Of a stretch of 64,000 nt of DNA, positions 46,400-54,984 are shown in pieces (position 1 is the first letter of the stretch; each line of letters opens with the position of its first letter). Source of the stretch: Hyphomicrobiales bacterium (GTDB taxonomy: Bacteria; Pseudomonadota; Alphaproteobacteria; Rhizobiales; Rhizobiaceae). The notes under the pieces were generated by a model, which did not search any database, was not told where the DNA came from, and saw only the letters and a program-made list of their open reading frames with translations. Position numbers and translations under genes: made by a program. The stretch lies in NCBI GenBank assembly GCA_900469615.1, contig UBYA01000010.1:119597-183596 (forward strand). The letters are read 5' to 3'.

Positions 46400-47092
46400 G
46401 TGTCCCTTATTCTCTACCAGCACCCCCTCGCCTCGTTCTGCCATAAGGTGCTGATGGCGCTCTATGAAAATGGCACGCCATTCGAAAGCCGGGTCATCGA
46501 TCTCGGCAACGAAGAATCCCGTGCTTCGCTGGTCCGCCTCTGGCCTCTCGCCAAGTTTCCTGTGCTTCGTGATGAGACGCTGGACAGCACGGTTCCCGAA
46601 ACCAGCATCATCATCGAATATCTCGATCGGCATTATCCCGGCGCAATGCCGCTATTTCCGGCCGATCCGTCCGATGCCCTGTGCGTCCGGCTCTGGGATC
46701 GGTTCTTCGACCAATATGTTCAAGACCCAATGCAAAAGATCGTCGCCGACGTGCGTCGGGCGGAGAATGACAAGAGCCCTCAAGGCGTGTCCGAAGCCCG
46801 GGCGTTGCTACGCACGGCCTATGGGATGATCGAGAGACAGCTGGATGGAAAGATCTGGATCACCGGCGACAGCCTGACCATGGCCGATTGCGCCGCGGCA
46901 CCGGCACTCTTCTACGCCGAAACGCTGGTTTCCTTCGATGAAGGGCATGGCCGGCTGAAAGCCTATTATCAGCGCCTGCTTGACCGCCCGTCCTTCGCCC
47001 GCGTTCTCAAGGAAGCCATGCCCTACTTCCACATGTATCCCTACCACGAGAGGCTGCCGGCACAGTTCCGGCCGGCAACGCCAAATGCTTGA
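46400..47092 (+). CDS. Glutathione S-transferase
   Basis: 230 residues. Thioredoxin-like N-domain (SLILYQHPLASFCHKVLMAL, then KFPVLRDE and PETSIIIEYLD, which bind glutathione) and a helical C-domain (SLTMADCAAAPALFYA). The Cys in SFCHKV is at the place of the catalytic residue in beta-class enzymes. GTG start at 46400. First gene of an operon with an ArsR regulator (8-base overlap) and an AHSA1 protein, a set often involved in detoxification. Confidence 0.87.
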   Translation: MSLILYQHPLASFCHKVLMALYENGTPFESRVIDLGNEESRASLVRLWPLAKFPVLRDETLDSTVPETSIIIEYLDRHYPGAMPLFPADPSDALCVRLWDRFFDQYVQDPMQKIVADVRRAENDKSPQGVSEARALLRTAYGMIERQLDGKIWITGDSLTMADCAAAPALFYAETLVSFDEGHGRLKAYYQRLLDRPSFARVLKEAMPYFHMYPYHERLPAQFRPATPNA

Positions 47093-47429
47093 CGAACCAC
47101 AGGCGCTCGACCGCATGTTCCAGGCCCTGTCCGATCAGACCCGGCGCGGCATGATCGACCGGCTGGGACGTGGACCTGCTTCCGTCACAGAACTGGCGCA
47201 GCCGCTCGACATGGCGCTGCCGACCGTGATGAAACATCTGCAGGTGCTGGAGACAAGCGGGCTGGTCCTGTCGGAGAAAGCCGGCCGTGTACGCACCTAC
47301 CATCTTCGCAAGGAGGCGCTGGCAGCCGTCGAGCGCTGGATTGCCGAACGCCGGGCATCCTGGAACAAGATGTTCGACCGGCTCGACCTCTTCCTGGAAG
47401 AGACATCGACGGAGGCGACAGGCGAATGA
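47085..47429 (+). CDS. ArsR-family transcriptional regulator
   Basis: 114-residue winged helix-turn-helix protein: FQALSDQTRRGMIDRLGRGP, SVTELAQPLDMALPTVMKHLQVLE (recognition helix) and GLVLSEKAGRVRTYHL (wing). No metal-binding cysteine pair, so it belongs to the non-metal ArsR group that is usually paired with AHSA1/SRPBCC proteins, as here. ATG at 47085 overlaps the GST stop. It may bind the palindromes at 46285-46374 to control its own operon. Confidence 0.88.
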   Translation: MLDEPQALDRMFQALSDQTRRGMIDRLGRGPASVTELAQPLDMALPTVMKHLQVLETSGLVLSEKAGRVRTYHLRKEALAAVERWIAERRASWNKMFDRLDLFLEETSTEATGE

Positions 47430-47902
47430 GCGAACGTTCGACCGAGCATGCGACCATCACCATAGAGCGCCATTTCAAGGCGCCGCTCCCGCGCGTTTTC
47501 AACGCCTGGGCAATGCCGGAACAGAAGCGGCAATGGTTTGCCTGTCATGGCGACTGGAAGCCGCTGGAATTCCAGCTCGATTTCCGCACTGGCGGCAGCG
47601 AAAGCAACCGTGTCGCCTCCACGGATGGCGTCGTGCATGCCTATCAGGCGCGTTACATCGACATCATCCAGAATGAGCGCTTCATCTACGCCTTCGACAT
47701 GATGCTCGACGACAAGCGCATCTCCGTGTCGCTGGCAACGGTCAGCTTCGCCGAGGAGCCTGGCGGCACGAGGATGACCTTCGTCGAACAGGTCGTGTTC
47801 CTCGACGGCTACGGCGACAATGGCTCGCGGCTGATGGGCACCGAGATCGGCTTCGATAACCTTCGGTTCTATGTCGAGGTTGATGACGCCAAGCCGAACT
47901 AG
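47426..47902 (+). CDS. SRPBCC / AHSA1-domain protein
   Basis: 158 residues, START-like hydrophobic-pocket fold of the AHSA1 family ([28 protein letters not shown] split, [35 protein letters not shown]). Such proteins, coupled to an ArsR regulator, bind unknown small hydrophobic ligands. ATGA overlap with the ArsR gene at 47426. The last four bases overlap the convergent ssuB gene. Confidence 0.86.
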   Translation: MSERSTEHATITIERHFKAPLPRVFNAWAMPEQKRQWFACHGDWKPLEFQLDFRTGGSESNRVASTDGVVHAYQARYIDIIQNERFIYAFDMMLDDKRISVSLATVSFAEEPGGTRMTFVEQVVFLDGYGDNGSRLMGTEIGFDNLRFYVEVDDAKPN

Positions 47903-48699
47903 CTCCGGATTTCACCGAGGATCGCCGCCAGAAGCTGCCCTTCGAGCTCGGCCAGAGCCGGATTGCCGTGGCGACGGGGATGCGGATGGGGAATGTCGAG
48001 ATCGAGCACGATCCGGCCCTCGTCCAGCACGACGACCCGATCCGCCAGATGCACGGCTTCGCTGACGTCGTGCGTGACGAGTACCGCGGTAAAGCCAAGC
48101 TCGCGCCAGACGCGGTTCAGCAACTCCTGCATGCCGATGCGGGTCAGCGCATCCAGCGCGCCCAGCGGCTCATCGAGCGCGAGCACGTCGGGCTTGCTGA
48201 CGAGCGCCCGCGCAAGCGCAACGCGCTGTTTCTGTCCGCCGGACAGGCTGGAGGGCCATTCGCCGGCTTTTTCGGCCAGTTGCACCTCGGAAAGAACGGA
48301 GGCGGTCTCTTGCCGCGACACATCCTGCGGCACGCCCTCGCCCAGACCGACCGCGACATTGTCGGCAACGGAAAACCAGGGCAGCAGACGCGGCTCCTGA
48401 AAGACGATGCGCGTATTCGGCTGCGCCTGGCTGCCATCGGCGGTCTCGAACCGCAGATGACCAGCGCTTGGTTCTTCCAGCCCTAACAGGATGCGCAGCA
48501 GCGTGCTCTTGCCGCAGCCGCTCTTGCCGATGACCGCAACGAACTGGCCGGCGGGAATATCGAGATCGATGCCGCGCAGCACGCGGTTGCTTCCGAAACT
48601 CTTCTCCAGGCCCTTGATATGAATGGCCGCCGCGCCAGCCGCCGGCGACATGGCATTCTGGGCTTCCGCCCGCGGACGATCCATGGCGAGAATGCTCAT
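47899..48699 (-). CDS. ssuB: Sulfonate ABC transporter ATP-binding protein
   Basis: 266-residue ABC ATPase: Walker [11 protein letters not shown]-loop [10 protein letters not shown] (typical of SsuB/TauB), signature [15 protein letters not shown], Walker [13 protein letters not shown] and switch [15 protein letters not shown]. It drives uptake of alkanesulfonates. ATG at 48699 has GGAG before it; a longer reading starts inside ssuC. Last gene of ssuA-ssuD-ssuC-ssuB, ten bases after ssuC. Confidence 0.92.
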   Translation of the reverse strand: MSILAMDRPRAEAQNAMSPAAGAAAIHIKGLEKSFGSNRVLRGIDLDIPAGQFVAVIGKSGCGKSTLLRILLGLEEPSAGHLRFETADGSQAQPNTRIVFQEPRLLPWFSVADNVAVGLGEGVPQDVSRQETASVLSEVQLAEKAGEWPSSLSGGQKQRVALARALVSKPDVLALDEPLGALDALTRIGMQELLNRVWRELGFTAVLVTHDVSEAVHLADRVVVLDEGRIVLDLDIPHPHPRRHGNPALAELEGQLLAAILGEIRS

Positions 48700-48709
48700 G
48701 ACAGGCTCC

Positions 48710-49546
48710 TCAATTCTGATAGGCCGGGTTCCAGCGCAAGGCTCGGCGCTCGATCGTGCGCGCGACGACATCGGCAAGCTTGCCGAGGATGGCGTAGATG
48801 ACCAGCGTCAGGACGACGACATCGGTCATGCCGAACTCGCGGGCATTGTTGGCCATGTAGCCGATGCCCGATGATGCCGCGATCGATTCCGCCACGATCA
48901 GCGTCAACCACATGATGCCGAGCGCAAAGCGTAACCCGACGAGGATGGACGGAAGCGCGCCGGGAAAGATGACCTTCCGGAACAGCGTCCAGTTGCTCAT
49001 GCCATAGACCCGCCCCATCTCGATCAGCCCGCGATCGACATTCCGTACGCCGTGATAGGTATTCAGGTAGATCGGGAAGAGCACGCCGAGCGCCGTCAGG
49101 AACAGCTTGGATTCCTCGCCGATCCCGAACCAGAGGATGACGAGCGGCACCATGGCGAGGTGCGGAATGGTGCGCAGCATCTGTAGCGTCGTATCGGTCA
49201 ATTGCTCCGACAGCCGCGAGACGCCATTGGCGATGCCGAGGAGAAAGCCGATCGAGCCGCCGACCAGCAGCCCCGCGAAGGCTCGGCCGGCGCTGACGAG
49301 GATGTTGTTCGGCAGTTGCCCGGAAATCGAGGTCTGCCAGAAGGCGACCACGACCGCCGCCGGCGACGGCATGATGCGCGTGGAAATCCATCCGGACGAC
49401 GAACCGAGCTGCCATGCGGCAATGACGACGACGGGAAGCAGGAACGGCAGAAACCTCGCCAAAGAGATAGCCTGTCGCGCAGTCCCGGTCGGGCGCGCGC
49501 GGCTTTGCAAGCCTACGCGCACAAAGGACGTGTCGAATGCCGACAT
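48710..49546 (-). CDS. ssuC: Sulfonate ABC transporter permease
   Basis: 278 residues, about six membrane helices, and the binding-protein-dependent permease loop [25 protein letters not shown] (split in two), [16 protein letters not shown]. The family is SsuC/TauC/NitT-permease; the operon context with SsuD gives the substrate class. Starts 24 bases after ssuD and ends ten bases before ssuB. Confidence 0.92.
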   Translation of the reverse strand: MSAFDTSFVRVGLQSRARPTGTARQAISLARFLPFLLPVVVIAAWQLGSSSGWISTRIMPSPAAVVVAFWQTSISGQLPNNILVSAGRAFAGLLVGGSIGFLLGIANGVSRLSEQLTDTTLQMLRTIPHLAMVPLVILWFGIGEESKLFLTALGVLFPIYLNTYHGVRNVDRGLIEMGRVYGMSNWTLFRKVIFPGALPSILVGLRFALGIMWLTLIVAESIAASSGIGYMANNAREFGMTDVVVLTLVIYAILGKLADVVARTIERRALRWNPAYQN

Positions 49547-49570
49547 AAGATCTTCCTCTCAAAAGTGGCG

Positions 49571-50746
49571 TTACGAGCCGGAAACGACTTTCAGATTGCC
49601 GCCATGGCTGCCGCCCGCGAAGATCTGCTTGGCACCGAACTCATTGCGGAACCCGGCGCGCTGCTGCTCCTGGTTCAGACCGAGTTCGGGGAACAGCAGT
49701 TCGGCCACGCGATAGGCCTCCTCCAGATGCGGGTAGCCGGAGCCGATCACCGTTTCGATGCCGATCTCCTGATATTCCCGCAATCTCGCCGCCACCGTCT
49801 TTGGCGAGCCGACGAGCGCCGTTCCGGCTCCGGCGCGCACCAGTCCGACGCCGGCCCAGAGATTCGGCGAAACCTCGAGCTTGTCGCGGCGGCCGCCATG
49901 CAACGCCGCCATGCGCTTCTGGCCCACGGAATCGGACTGCGTGACGAACTGTTCCTGCGCTTCGCGGATCGTCTCGTCATCGAGCTTGGAAATCAGCTTC
50001 TCCGCCGCAGCCCACGCCTCATCGTCCGTCTCGCGGACGATGAAATGCAGACGGATGCCGAAGCTGACCTCACGTCCGCGCTTGGCCGCCGCCGCCCGCA
50101 CCTTCTCGATCTTCTCGGCGACCTGCGCCGGCGGCTCGCCCCATGTCAGATACTTGTCGACGCGACCGACGGAAAATTCGATGCCGGCATCGGAAGAGCC
50201 GCCGAAATAGAGCGGCGGGCGCGGCGATTGCACCGGCGGCAGGCCCAGCCGTGCGTTGGTCGCCTTGATATACTTGCCCTCGAAGGTGGAGGAGCCCTTC
50301 TCCAGCAATTCCTCCCAGACGTGGAAGAATTCGTCCGCATGGGCATAGCGCTCGTCATGCTCCAGGTGAATGCCGTCGCCCGCCAGCTCGGCGGGACTGC
50401 CGCCGACGACGATATTGAGCAGGACGCGACCATTCGAGACACGATCGAGGGTCGAGGCAAGACGGGCATAATAGGCCGGCGATGCCGTGCCGGGACGGAT
50501 CGCGACCAGAAACTTCAGCTTCTGGGTATGCGCCGAAAGCGCTGCGGCGGTGACGAAGGATTCTTCGCAGGACACGCCGGTCGGCAGCAATACGCCCGAA
50601 TAGCCCAGCCGGTCGACGGCCTGGGCGATCTGCTGGAGATAGCCGATCTCCGGTCCGCGATTGAGCTCGGTCGTGCCGAGATAGGTGCCGTCGCCGGAGG
50701 TCGGGATGAACCAGAGGAAGTCGATGGGTTTTGCGGTCGCGGTCAT
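49571..50746 (-). CDS. ssuD: FMNH2-dependent alkanesulfonate monooxygenase
   Basis: 391 residues, luciferase-like (TIM barrel) monooxygenase. [16 protein letters not shown] at the start, [32 protein letters not shown] and [11 protein letters not shown] are strongly SsuD-like. It splits C1-C10 alkanesulfonates to aldehyde and sulfite using FMNH2 and O2, for growth on organic sulfur. ATG at 50746 has AGGA six bases before. No flavin reductase gene (ssuE) is in the cluster. An upstream region of 199 bases holds the same 13-mer as the ssuA promoter region. Confidence 0.94.
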   Translation of the reverse strand: MTATAKPIDFLWFIPTSGDGTYLGTTELNRGPEIGYLQQIAQAVDRLGYSGVLLPTGVSCEESFVTAAALSAHTQKLKFLVAIRPGTASPAYYARLASTLDRVSNGRVLLNIVVGGSPAELAGDGIHLEHDERYAHADEFFHVWEELLEKGSSTFEGKYIKATNARLGLPPVQSPRPPLYFGGSSDAGIEFSVGRVDKYLTWGEPPAQVAEKIEKVRAAAAKRGREVSFGIRLHFIVRETDDEAWAAAEKLISKLDDETIREAQEQFVTQSDSVGQKRMAALHGGRRDKLEVSPNLWAGVGLVRAGAGTALVGSPKTVAARLREYQEIGIETVIGSGYPHLEEAYRVAELLFPELGLNQEQQRAGFRNEFGAKQIFAGGSHGGNLKVVSGS

Positions 50747-50824
50747 GAAGCTTTCCTGCCTTCTGGATGCGCGTTGTCGGGAGCCACTCCCGATGCTCGA
50801 TCCGGATAGTGACATAGACTATTG

Positions 50825-50837
50825 ATTATATCGACAA
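50825..50837 (-). promoter_or_regulatory. Shared ssu promoter motif upstream of ssuD
   Basis: The 13-mer TTGTCGATATAAT on the minus strand is identical to that at 51994-52006 before ssuA. It starts 79 bases before the ssuD ATG (80 for ssuA) and contains a perfect -10 hexamer TATAAT. No good -35 is present, as expected for an activator-dependent promoter. Confidence 0.5.
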
Positions 50838-50945
50838 TATAGATTTTCTATTGCTGTGCGTGTGTTGGAATATTTTTGCCGATGCGGCCCCAACGCGTGG
50901 TGTTTCGAGCGCGAGCCGCATTGCCCCGTGTCGATGCAAGCCGCC

Positions 50946-51914
50946 TCAGCTTGCCTTCGGTCGCCAGACGATATCGGTTACGGTCAGTTTTCTGGGAACG
51001 ATCCCGAGATTGTAGAACTCGTCTGCCAACCCCTGCTGGTAAGCGATCGCGGCATCCGTGATGGTCGAGACGCCGCCGAGATCCGCGCCCGGACGCGTCA
51101 GCGTCACCCGCGTCACCTCGGCCGGAACGCCGGTGATTTCGGACAATGCCGCAACGGTATCGTCGAGATTGGATTGCGCTGCGGCTCCGACCTTGGCCAG
51201 TTCATCGATGACGTCGACGATGACCTGGGGATTGTCCTTGGTGAAATCGCTGTTCGCCAGGAAATAGCTGAAGGAGTCGACGATGCCGCGAGCCGTGGCG
51301 AGAATGCGCGTATCGGGATCGGCTTCGGCAATGGCAAGATAGGGATCCCAGATCGACCAGGCGTCGATGGCGCCCGTCTTGAAGGCGGCAGAGGCATCCG
51401 GCGGCGCGAGATCGAGTGCCTGGATATCGTCGAGCGTCAGACCGCCCTTGCGCAGCGCCTTGACGGTGACGTTGTGGGCGCTGGAACCGCGCTTGAAAGC
51501 CACCTTCTTTCCTTTGAGATCGGCCAGCGTCTGGATGGGCGAATCCTTGCGCACGAGAATGGCCGAGCTTTCGGGACTGCCGGTGTAGAGACCGACATAG
51601 AGCAGATTGCCGTTGGCGGCCTGTGCGAAAAGCGGCGGCACGTCGCCGGTCGCGCCGAAATCGAGTGCGCCGGCGCCGAGCGCTTCAAGCAGCGGCGGTC
51701 CTGATGTGAATTCCGACCATTCGACCGAGATTCCGCGGTCGGAAAGCCGCTTCTCCAGCGAACCCTTGCGTTTTGCCAAGGCCAATACGCCGTTCTTCTG
51801 CCAGCCGATGCGAAGGGTCGTCGCTGCGGCCGCCCGCGCCGGTCGCAAGGAGGGCAACGCGAAAGCAGCTGCCATGGCGCCAAGGAGGCCGAGTGTCTGT
51901 CTGCGCGAAATCAT
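50946..51914 (-). CDS. ssuA: Sulfonate ABC transporter, periplasmic binding protein (Tat signal)
   Basis: 322 residues. The N-terminus SRRQTLGLLGAMAAAFAL has the twin-arginine pattern, so it is probably exported folded by Tat, with cleavage near ARA/AAA (about residue 30). The mature part is SsuA/TauA-like: LRIGWQKNGVLALAK, DFGATGDVPPLFAQA and AFKTGAIDAWSIWDPY. First gene of ssuADCB. It is divergent from a dehydrogenase gene across 265 bases that hold two candidate regulatory structures. Confidence 0.92.
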   Translation of the reverse strand: MISRRQTLGLLGAMAAAFALPSLRPARAAAATTLRIGWQKNGVLALAKRKGSLEKRLSDRGISVEWSEFTSGPPLLEALGAGALDFGATGDVPPLFAQAANGNLLYVGLYTGSPESSAILVRKDSPIQTLADLKGKKVAFKRGSSAHNVTVKALRKGGLTLDDIQALDLAPPDASAAFKTGAIDAWSIWDPYLAIAEADPDTRILATARGIVDSFSYFLANSDFTKDNPQVIVDVIDELAKVGAAAQSNLDDTVAALSEITGVPAEVTRVTLTRPGADLGGVSTITDAAIAYQQGLADEFYNLGIVPRKLTVTDIVWRPKAS

Positions 51915-51993
51915 CGAGGATCCTTTTCATCACGCCTTGGCGCTTCCGCCGCCACCGGCCTGTTATCGATGCCCGAGGATCGCAAATCTATAA

Positions 51994-52006
51994 ATTATAT
52001 CGACAA
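51994..52006 (-). promoter_or_regulatory. Shared ssu promoter motif upstream of ssuA
   Basis: Minus-strand TTGTCGATATAAT, 80 bases before the ssuA ATG, identical to the motif before ssuD at 50825-50837. It contains a perfect TATAAT. Likely a binding site plus -10 element for sulfur-controlled transcription; the regulator is not encoded nearby. Confidence 0.5.
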
Positions 52007-52035
52007 AGGATATTATGAAGTTTCACGCCAATATC

Positions 52036-52078
52036 GAAATTTAATTCCGTAAAATATGAAAATTCGGAATGAAATTTC
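52036..52078. promoter_or_regulatory. Long inverted repeat in ssuA / dehydrogenase intergenic region
   Basis: GAAATTTAATTCCG (52036-52049) and CGGAATGAAATTTC (52065-52078) pair at 13 of 14 positions around a 15-base A/T-rich centre. It lies 122 bases before ssuA and 101 before the dehydrogenase start, which fits an operator for a dimeric regulator acting on either gene. There is no U tract. Confidence 0.45.
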
Positions 52079-52179
52079 AATTGACATAGCACGATGACAA
52101 GTTGCCCGACAAATCGGTCTTCCGTCCCCCTGGCCTTTCCGCTAAGCCTTCGAGTCAAATTCGGTCAGGGAGTTATGAA

Positions 52180-53052
52180 ATGGCAAAGGTTTCGTTCATC
52201 GGCATGGGCGTCATGGGCTATCCCATGGCCGGGCATCTTAAGGTCAAGGGCGGGCATGACGTCACCGTCTATAACCGGACTGCCGCCAAGGCCGAGACAT
52301 GGGCCAAGCAATATGACGGCAAGTTCGCCCCTACGCCGGCCGAGGCCGCCGAGGGTGCCGACTTCGTCTTTACCTGTGTGGGCAATGACGACGACCTGCG
52401 CTCCGTGACCACAGGCGAGAATGGCGTGCTGTCAAAGATGAAGGTCGGTTCCATCCTCATCGACAATACGACTGCAAGCGCCGAAGTCGCCCGTGAACTC
52501 TACGCCGCCGCCAAGGAAAAGGGTGTCGAATTCATCGACGCGCCGGTGTCCGGCGGTCAGGCAGGCGCGGAAAACGGCGTTCTGACCGTGATGTGCGGCG
52601 GCGATGAGGCCGTATTTGAAAAAGCCCGCCCGATCATCGACGCCTACGCCCGGATGATCGGCCTCATGGGTCCGGTTGGCGCGGGTCAGCTGACCAAGAT
52701 GATCAATCAGATCTGCATTGCCGGCATCGTCCAGGGCCTCGCCGAAGGCATTCATTTCGGCAAGCAGGCCGGGCTGGACATAGAGAAGGTTGTGGATGTC
52801 ATCTCCAAGGGTGCCGCAGGCTCCTGGCAAATGGAAAACCGCCATAAGACGATGAATGCCGGCAAATACGATTTCGGCTTCGCGGTCGACTGGATGCGCA
52901 AGGATCTCGGTATTGTGCTTGAAGAAGCCCGCCGCAATCAGGCCAAGCTACCGCTGACCGCCCTCGTCGACCAGTTCTACGGCGATGTCCAGGCGATGGG
53001 AGGCAATCGCTGGGATACCTCCTCGCTGCTTGCGCGCCTGGACAGGAAATAA
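52180..53052 (+). CDS. 3-hydroxyisobutyrate dehydrogenase-like NAD(P) oxidoreductase
   Basis: 290-residue beta-hydroxyacid dehydrogenase. N-terminal dinucleotide fold FIGMGVMGYPMAGHL, substrate-binding DAPVSGGQAGAENG (about 118-131) and catalytic Lys in GAGQLTKMINQ (about 170). Possible substrates are 3-hydroxyisobutyrate, tartronate semialdehyde, succinic semialdehyde or glyoxylate; the sequence does not decide. ATG at 52180 has GGGAG seven bases before. Convergent with the Lrp gene, divergent from ssuA. Confidence 0.86.
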   Translation: MAKVSFIGMGVMGYPMAGHLKVKGGHDVTVYNRTAAKAETWAKQYDGKFAPTPAEAAEGADFVFTCVGNDDDLRSVTTGENGVLSKMKVGSILIDNTTASAEVARELYAAAKEKGVEFIDAPVSGGQAGAENGVLTVMCGGDEAVFEKARPIIDAYARMIGLMGPVGAGQLTKMINQICIAGIVQGLAEGIHFGKQAGLDIEKVVDVISKGAAGSWQMENRHKTMNAGKYDFGFAVDWMRKDLGIVLEEARRNQAKLPLTALVDQFYGDVQAMGGNRWDTSSLLARLDRK

Positions 53053-53054
53053 CG

Positions 53055-53104
53055 CCCGGCCAGCGCCGGGATACGATATCGGCTGAGCGCCCTCGCGGCG
53101 CTCA
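53055..53104. terminator. Paired hairpins between convergent genes
   Basis: CCCGGC/GCCGGG (53055-53060, 53065-53070) and TGAGCGCC/GGCGCTCA (53084-53091, 53097-53104) lie back to back in the 49-base gap, the second overlapping the Lrp stop. Neither has a U tract, so they may act only as transcript ends for both strands. Confidence 0.3.
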
Positions 53105-53590
53105 ATCCTCGTTCGACTTGGCATTCTCCAGCAACATGTAGTCGAGCGGCAGTTCCGTCGAATATTTGATCTGCTCCATGGCAAACGCCGAGGAGACATC
53201 GCGGATTTCGATCTTGGCGATCATGCGCTTGTAGAAGGCGTCATAGGCGGCAATATCCGGCACGACCACCCGCAGCAGATAGTCGACATCGCCGCTCATG
53301 CGATAGAATTCCACCACTTCCGGAAAATCGGCAATCACTTCGGAAAAGCGCTTCAGCCATTCGATGGAGTGGCTGTTGGTGCGGATGGATACGAAAACCG
53401 TGACCTTGGTGTTGACCTTTTCGGGATCGAGCAGCGCCACGCGGCGGCGAATGACGCCATCCTCTTCCATCTTCTGGATACGGCGCCAGCATGGCGTCGT
53501 CGACAATCCGACCTTCTTGGCAAGATCGGCCACGGCCAGAGTGGAATCCTCCTGCAAGAGGCGGAGAATTTTGCGGTCAAGACGGTCCAT
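53102..53590 (-). CDS. Lrp/AsnC-family transcriptional regulator
   Basis: 162 residues. N-terminal helix-turn-helix (LDRKILRLLQEDSTLAVADLAKKVGLSTTPCWRRIQKMEEDGVIRR in separate segments) and a C-terminal RAM/AsnC effector domain with SGDVDYLLRVVVPDIAAYD. Feast/famine regulators of this size sense amino acids and often control a neighbouring catabolic gene; here the neighbour is the convergent dehydrogenase. The 66-base upstream gap is A/T-rich and holds its promoter. Confidence 0.88.
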   Translation of the reverse strand: MDRLDRKILRLLQEDSTLAVADLAKKVGLSTTPCWRRIQKMEEDGVIRRRVALLDPEKVNTKVTVFVSIRTNSHSIEWLKRFSEVIADFPEVVEFYRMSGDVDYLLRVVVPDIAAYDAFYKRMIAKIEIRDVSSAFAMEQIKYSTELPLDYMLLENAKSNED

Positions 53591-53656
53591 TTAAGCATCC
53601 CTTCGAATTATATTCTCTCTATAGCCTATTTTAAGGGAGAGAAAAGAAACTTTTTC

Positions 53657-54289
53657 TCAAGGAAGCAGAGTTTTCACACGTTGCTGTAACACAGGAAGCA
53701 GCTCGGACTCGAACCAGGGGTTACGTTTCAACCAGCCGCTGTTGCGCCAGCTCGGATGCGGCAATGGCAAGATCGCCGGCGAGCGGTTAGTCAGGAGATA
53801 GCGTCGCCACTCCGCAACCGTCTGCGTCATCGAGGCCATGCGCTGCGCCCCGAGGTGCCATGCCTGCGCATATTGACCGATCGTCAGGATCAATTCGATC
53901 TGCGGCATGGCATCCATGACCCGCTGCCTCCACAACGGCGCGCACTCCCGGCGCGGCGGCAGGTCGCTGCCGGCGGCATCGTAGCCGGGAAAGCAGAAGC
54001 CCATCGGCACGATGGCGAAGTGATCCGGATTATAGAAGCTCTCGCGATCCACCGCGAGCCATTGCCGCAGACGGTCGCCCGAGGCATCGTTGAACGGCAA
54101 TCCGCTCTCGTGAACGCGCAATCCCGGCGCCTGCCCCGCGATGAGGATCCGCGCGGTCGACGACAGGGTGACAACCGGCCGTGGTTCGTGCGGCAAGCGA
54201 TCCGCCTCGCCCTTGGCCGGCATGTCCCGACAGAGGCGGCAGGCGGCAATCGCCGAACGCAGGACCTGCAATTCGTCTTCCCGCGTCAT
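53657..54289 (-). CDS. Uracil-DNA glycosylase family protein
   Basis: 210 residues. UDG-fold marks: the loop ILIAGQAPGLRVHESGLPF (motif GQAPG), PMGFCFPGYD, and the C-terminal LPLPHPSWRN (HPS motif). The N-terminal CRLC pair might belong to a metal site, but the four cysteines of family 4/5 enzymes are not all seen. It is therefore a UDG-like protein of unproved substrate. ATG at 54289 (GGAG six bases before) overlaps the nuclease stop by four bases. Confidence 0.78.
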   Translation of the reverse strand: MTREDELQVLRSAIAACRLCRDMPAKGEADRLPHEPRPVVTLSSTARILIAGQAPGLRVHESGLPFNDASGDRLRQWLAVDRESFYNPDHFAIVPMGFCFPGYDAAGSDLPPRRECAPLWRQRVMDAMPQIELILTIGQYAQAWHLGAQRMASMTQTVAEWRRYLLTNRSPAILPLPHPSWRNSGWLKRNPWFESELLPVLQQRVKTLLP

Positions 54290-54861
54290 GGCGCACTCCA
54301 TCCGACGATCTCTCGCAGATATCCGAACAATCCGGCGATCGGATCATTCCCATCGGCATGCGTCATGCGCTCCTCGCGCCGATAATCGCTCGGCCTCTCG
54401 AAATCGCCGGCCCAAAGGCCGGCCTTTGCCTGCCGCGCGATGCGCTCTTCGTTGGAATAACCGCCATACGAAACGGCCATGCCCTTGCGAACCATGGCAG
54501 CGTTGATATCGAGATCTCCGGCGACGCAAGTCACCAGCAGGCGGCCGTAGCGATCCCTCTCCCGCCCGCGGCACTCGGGCGCGGCAGTCTTAATCATTGT
54601 GGCGAGCGCGTTTCGCGCTTCTTCGCCGCAGGCCCAGTCAGAGCCGTCGCGCCGGCAGCGTTGCCGATATTCGGGGGCATCGATCCCTTTGAGCCTCAGG
54701 CGCTCACCGTTGGTGGAAAGCGTATCGCCATCGACAACATAAAAGCTACCGTTTTGAACCAGTTCCTGTCGATTGTTCATCTTCAGTGCGAGCAATGCGA
54801 GAATGGCGAGCAGAGCGAAAGTGGCCACGCCGTCGCGAAACAGGCGGCCTGACCGCATCAC
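54286..54861 (-). CDS. Thermonuclease (SNase-like) family protein, membrane-anchored or secreted
   Basis: 191 residues. One N-terminal hydrophobic segment (about 11-27, ATFALLAILALLAL) serves as anchor or uncleaved signal. The staphylococcal-nuclease fold follows, with VVDGDTL, RLKGIDAPEYRQRC and RDRYGRLL, which supply the metal Asp residues and the two arginines. AGGAGG lies upstream; GTG at 54861 and ATG at 54858 are adjacent candidates. Its stop overlaps the start of the UDG-like gene, so the two DNA-active proteins are made together. Confidence 0.83.
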   Translation of the reverse strand: MMRSGRLFRDGVATFALLAILALLALKMNNRQELVQNGSFYVVDGDTLSTNGERLRLKGIDAPEYRQRCRRDGSDWACGEEARNALATMIKTAAPECRGRERDRYGRLLVTCVAGDLDINAAMVRKGMAVSYGGYSNEERIARQAKAGLWAGDFERPSDYRREERMTHADGNDPIAGLFGYLREIVGWSAP

Positions 54862-54984
54862 CTTCTTGCCTCCTTTAAGAACAAATCCTTGGCGAAGATG
54901 GCAAACAAATCATTTCGGCGCAGCATCTTCTTAAGGTTTGGACGCTAGTCTGTAGCCTCAGGCAGGCCAAGTATCAATGTAACC

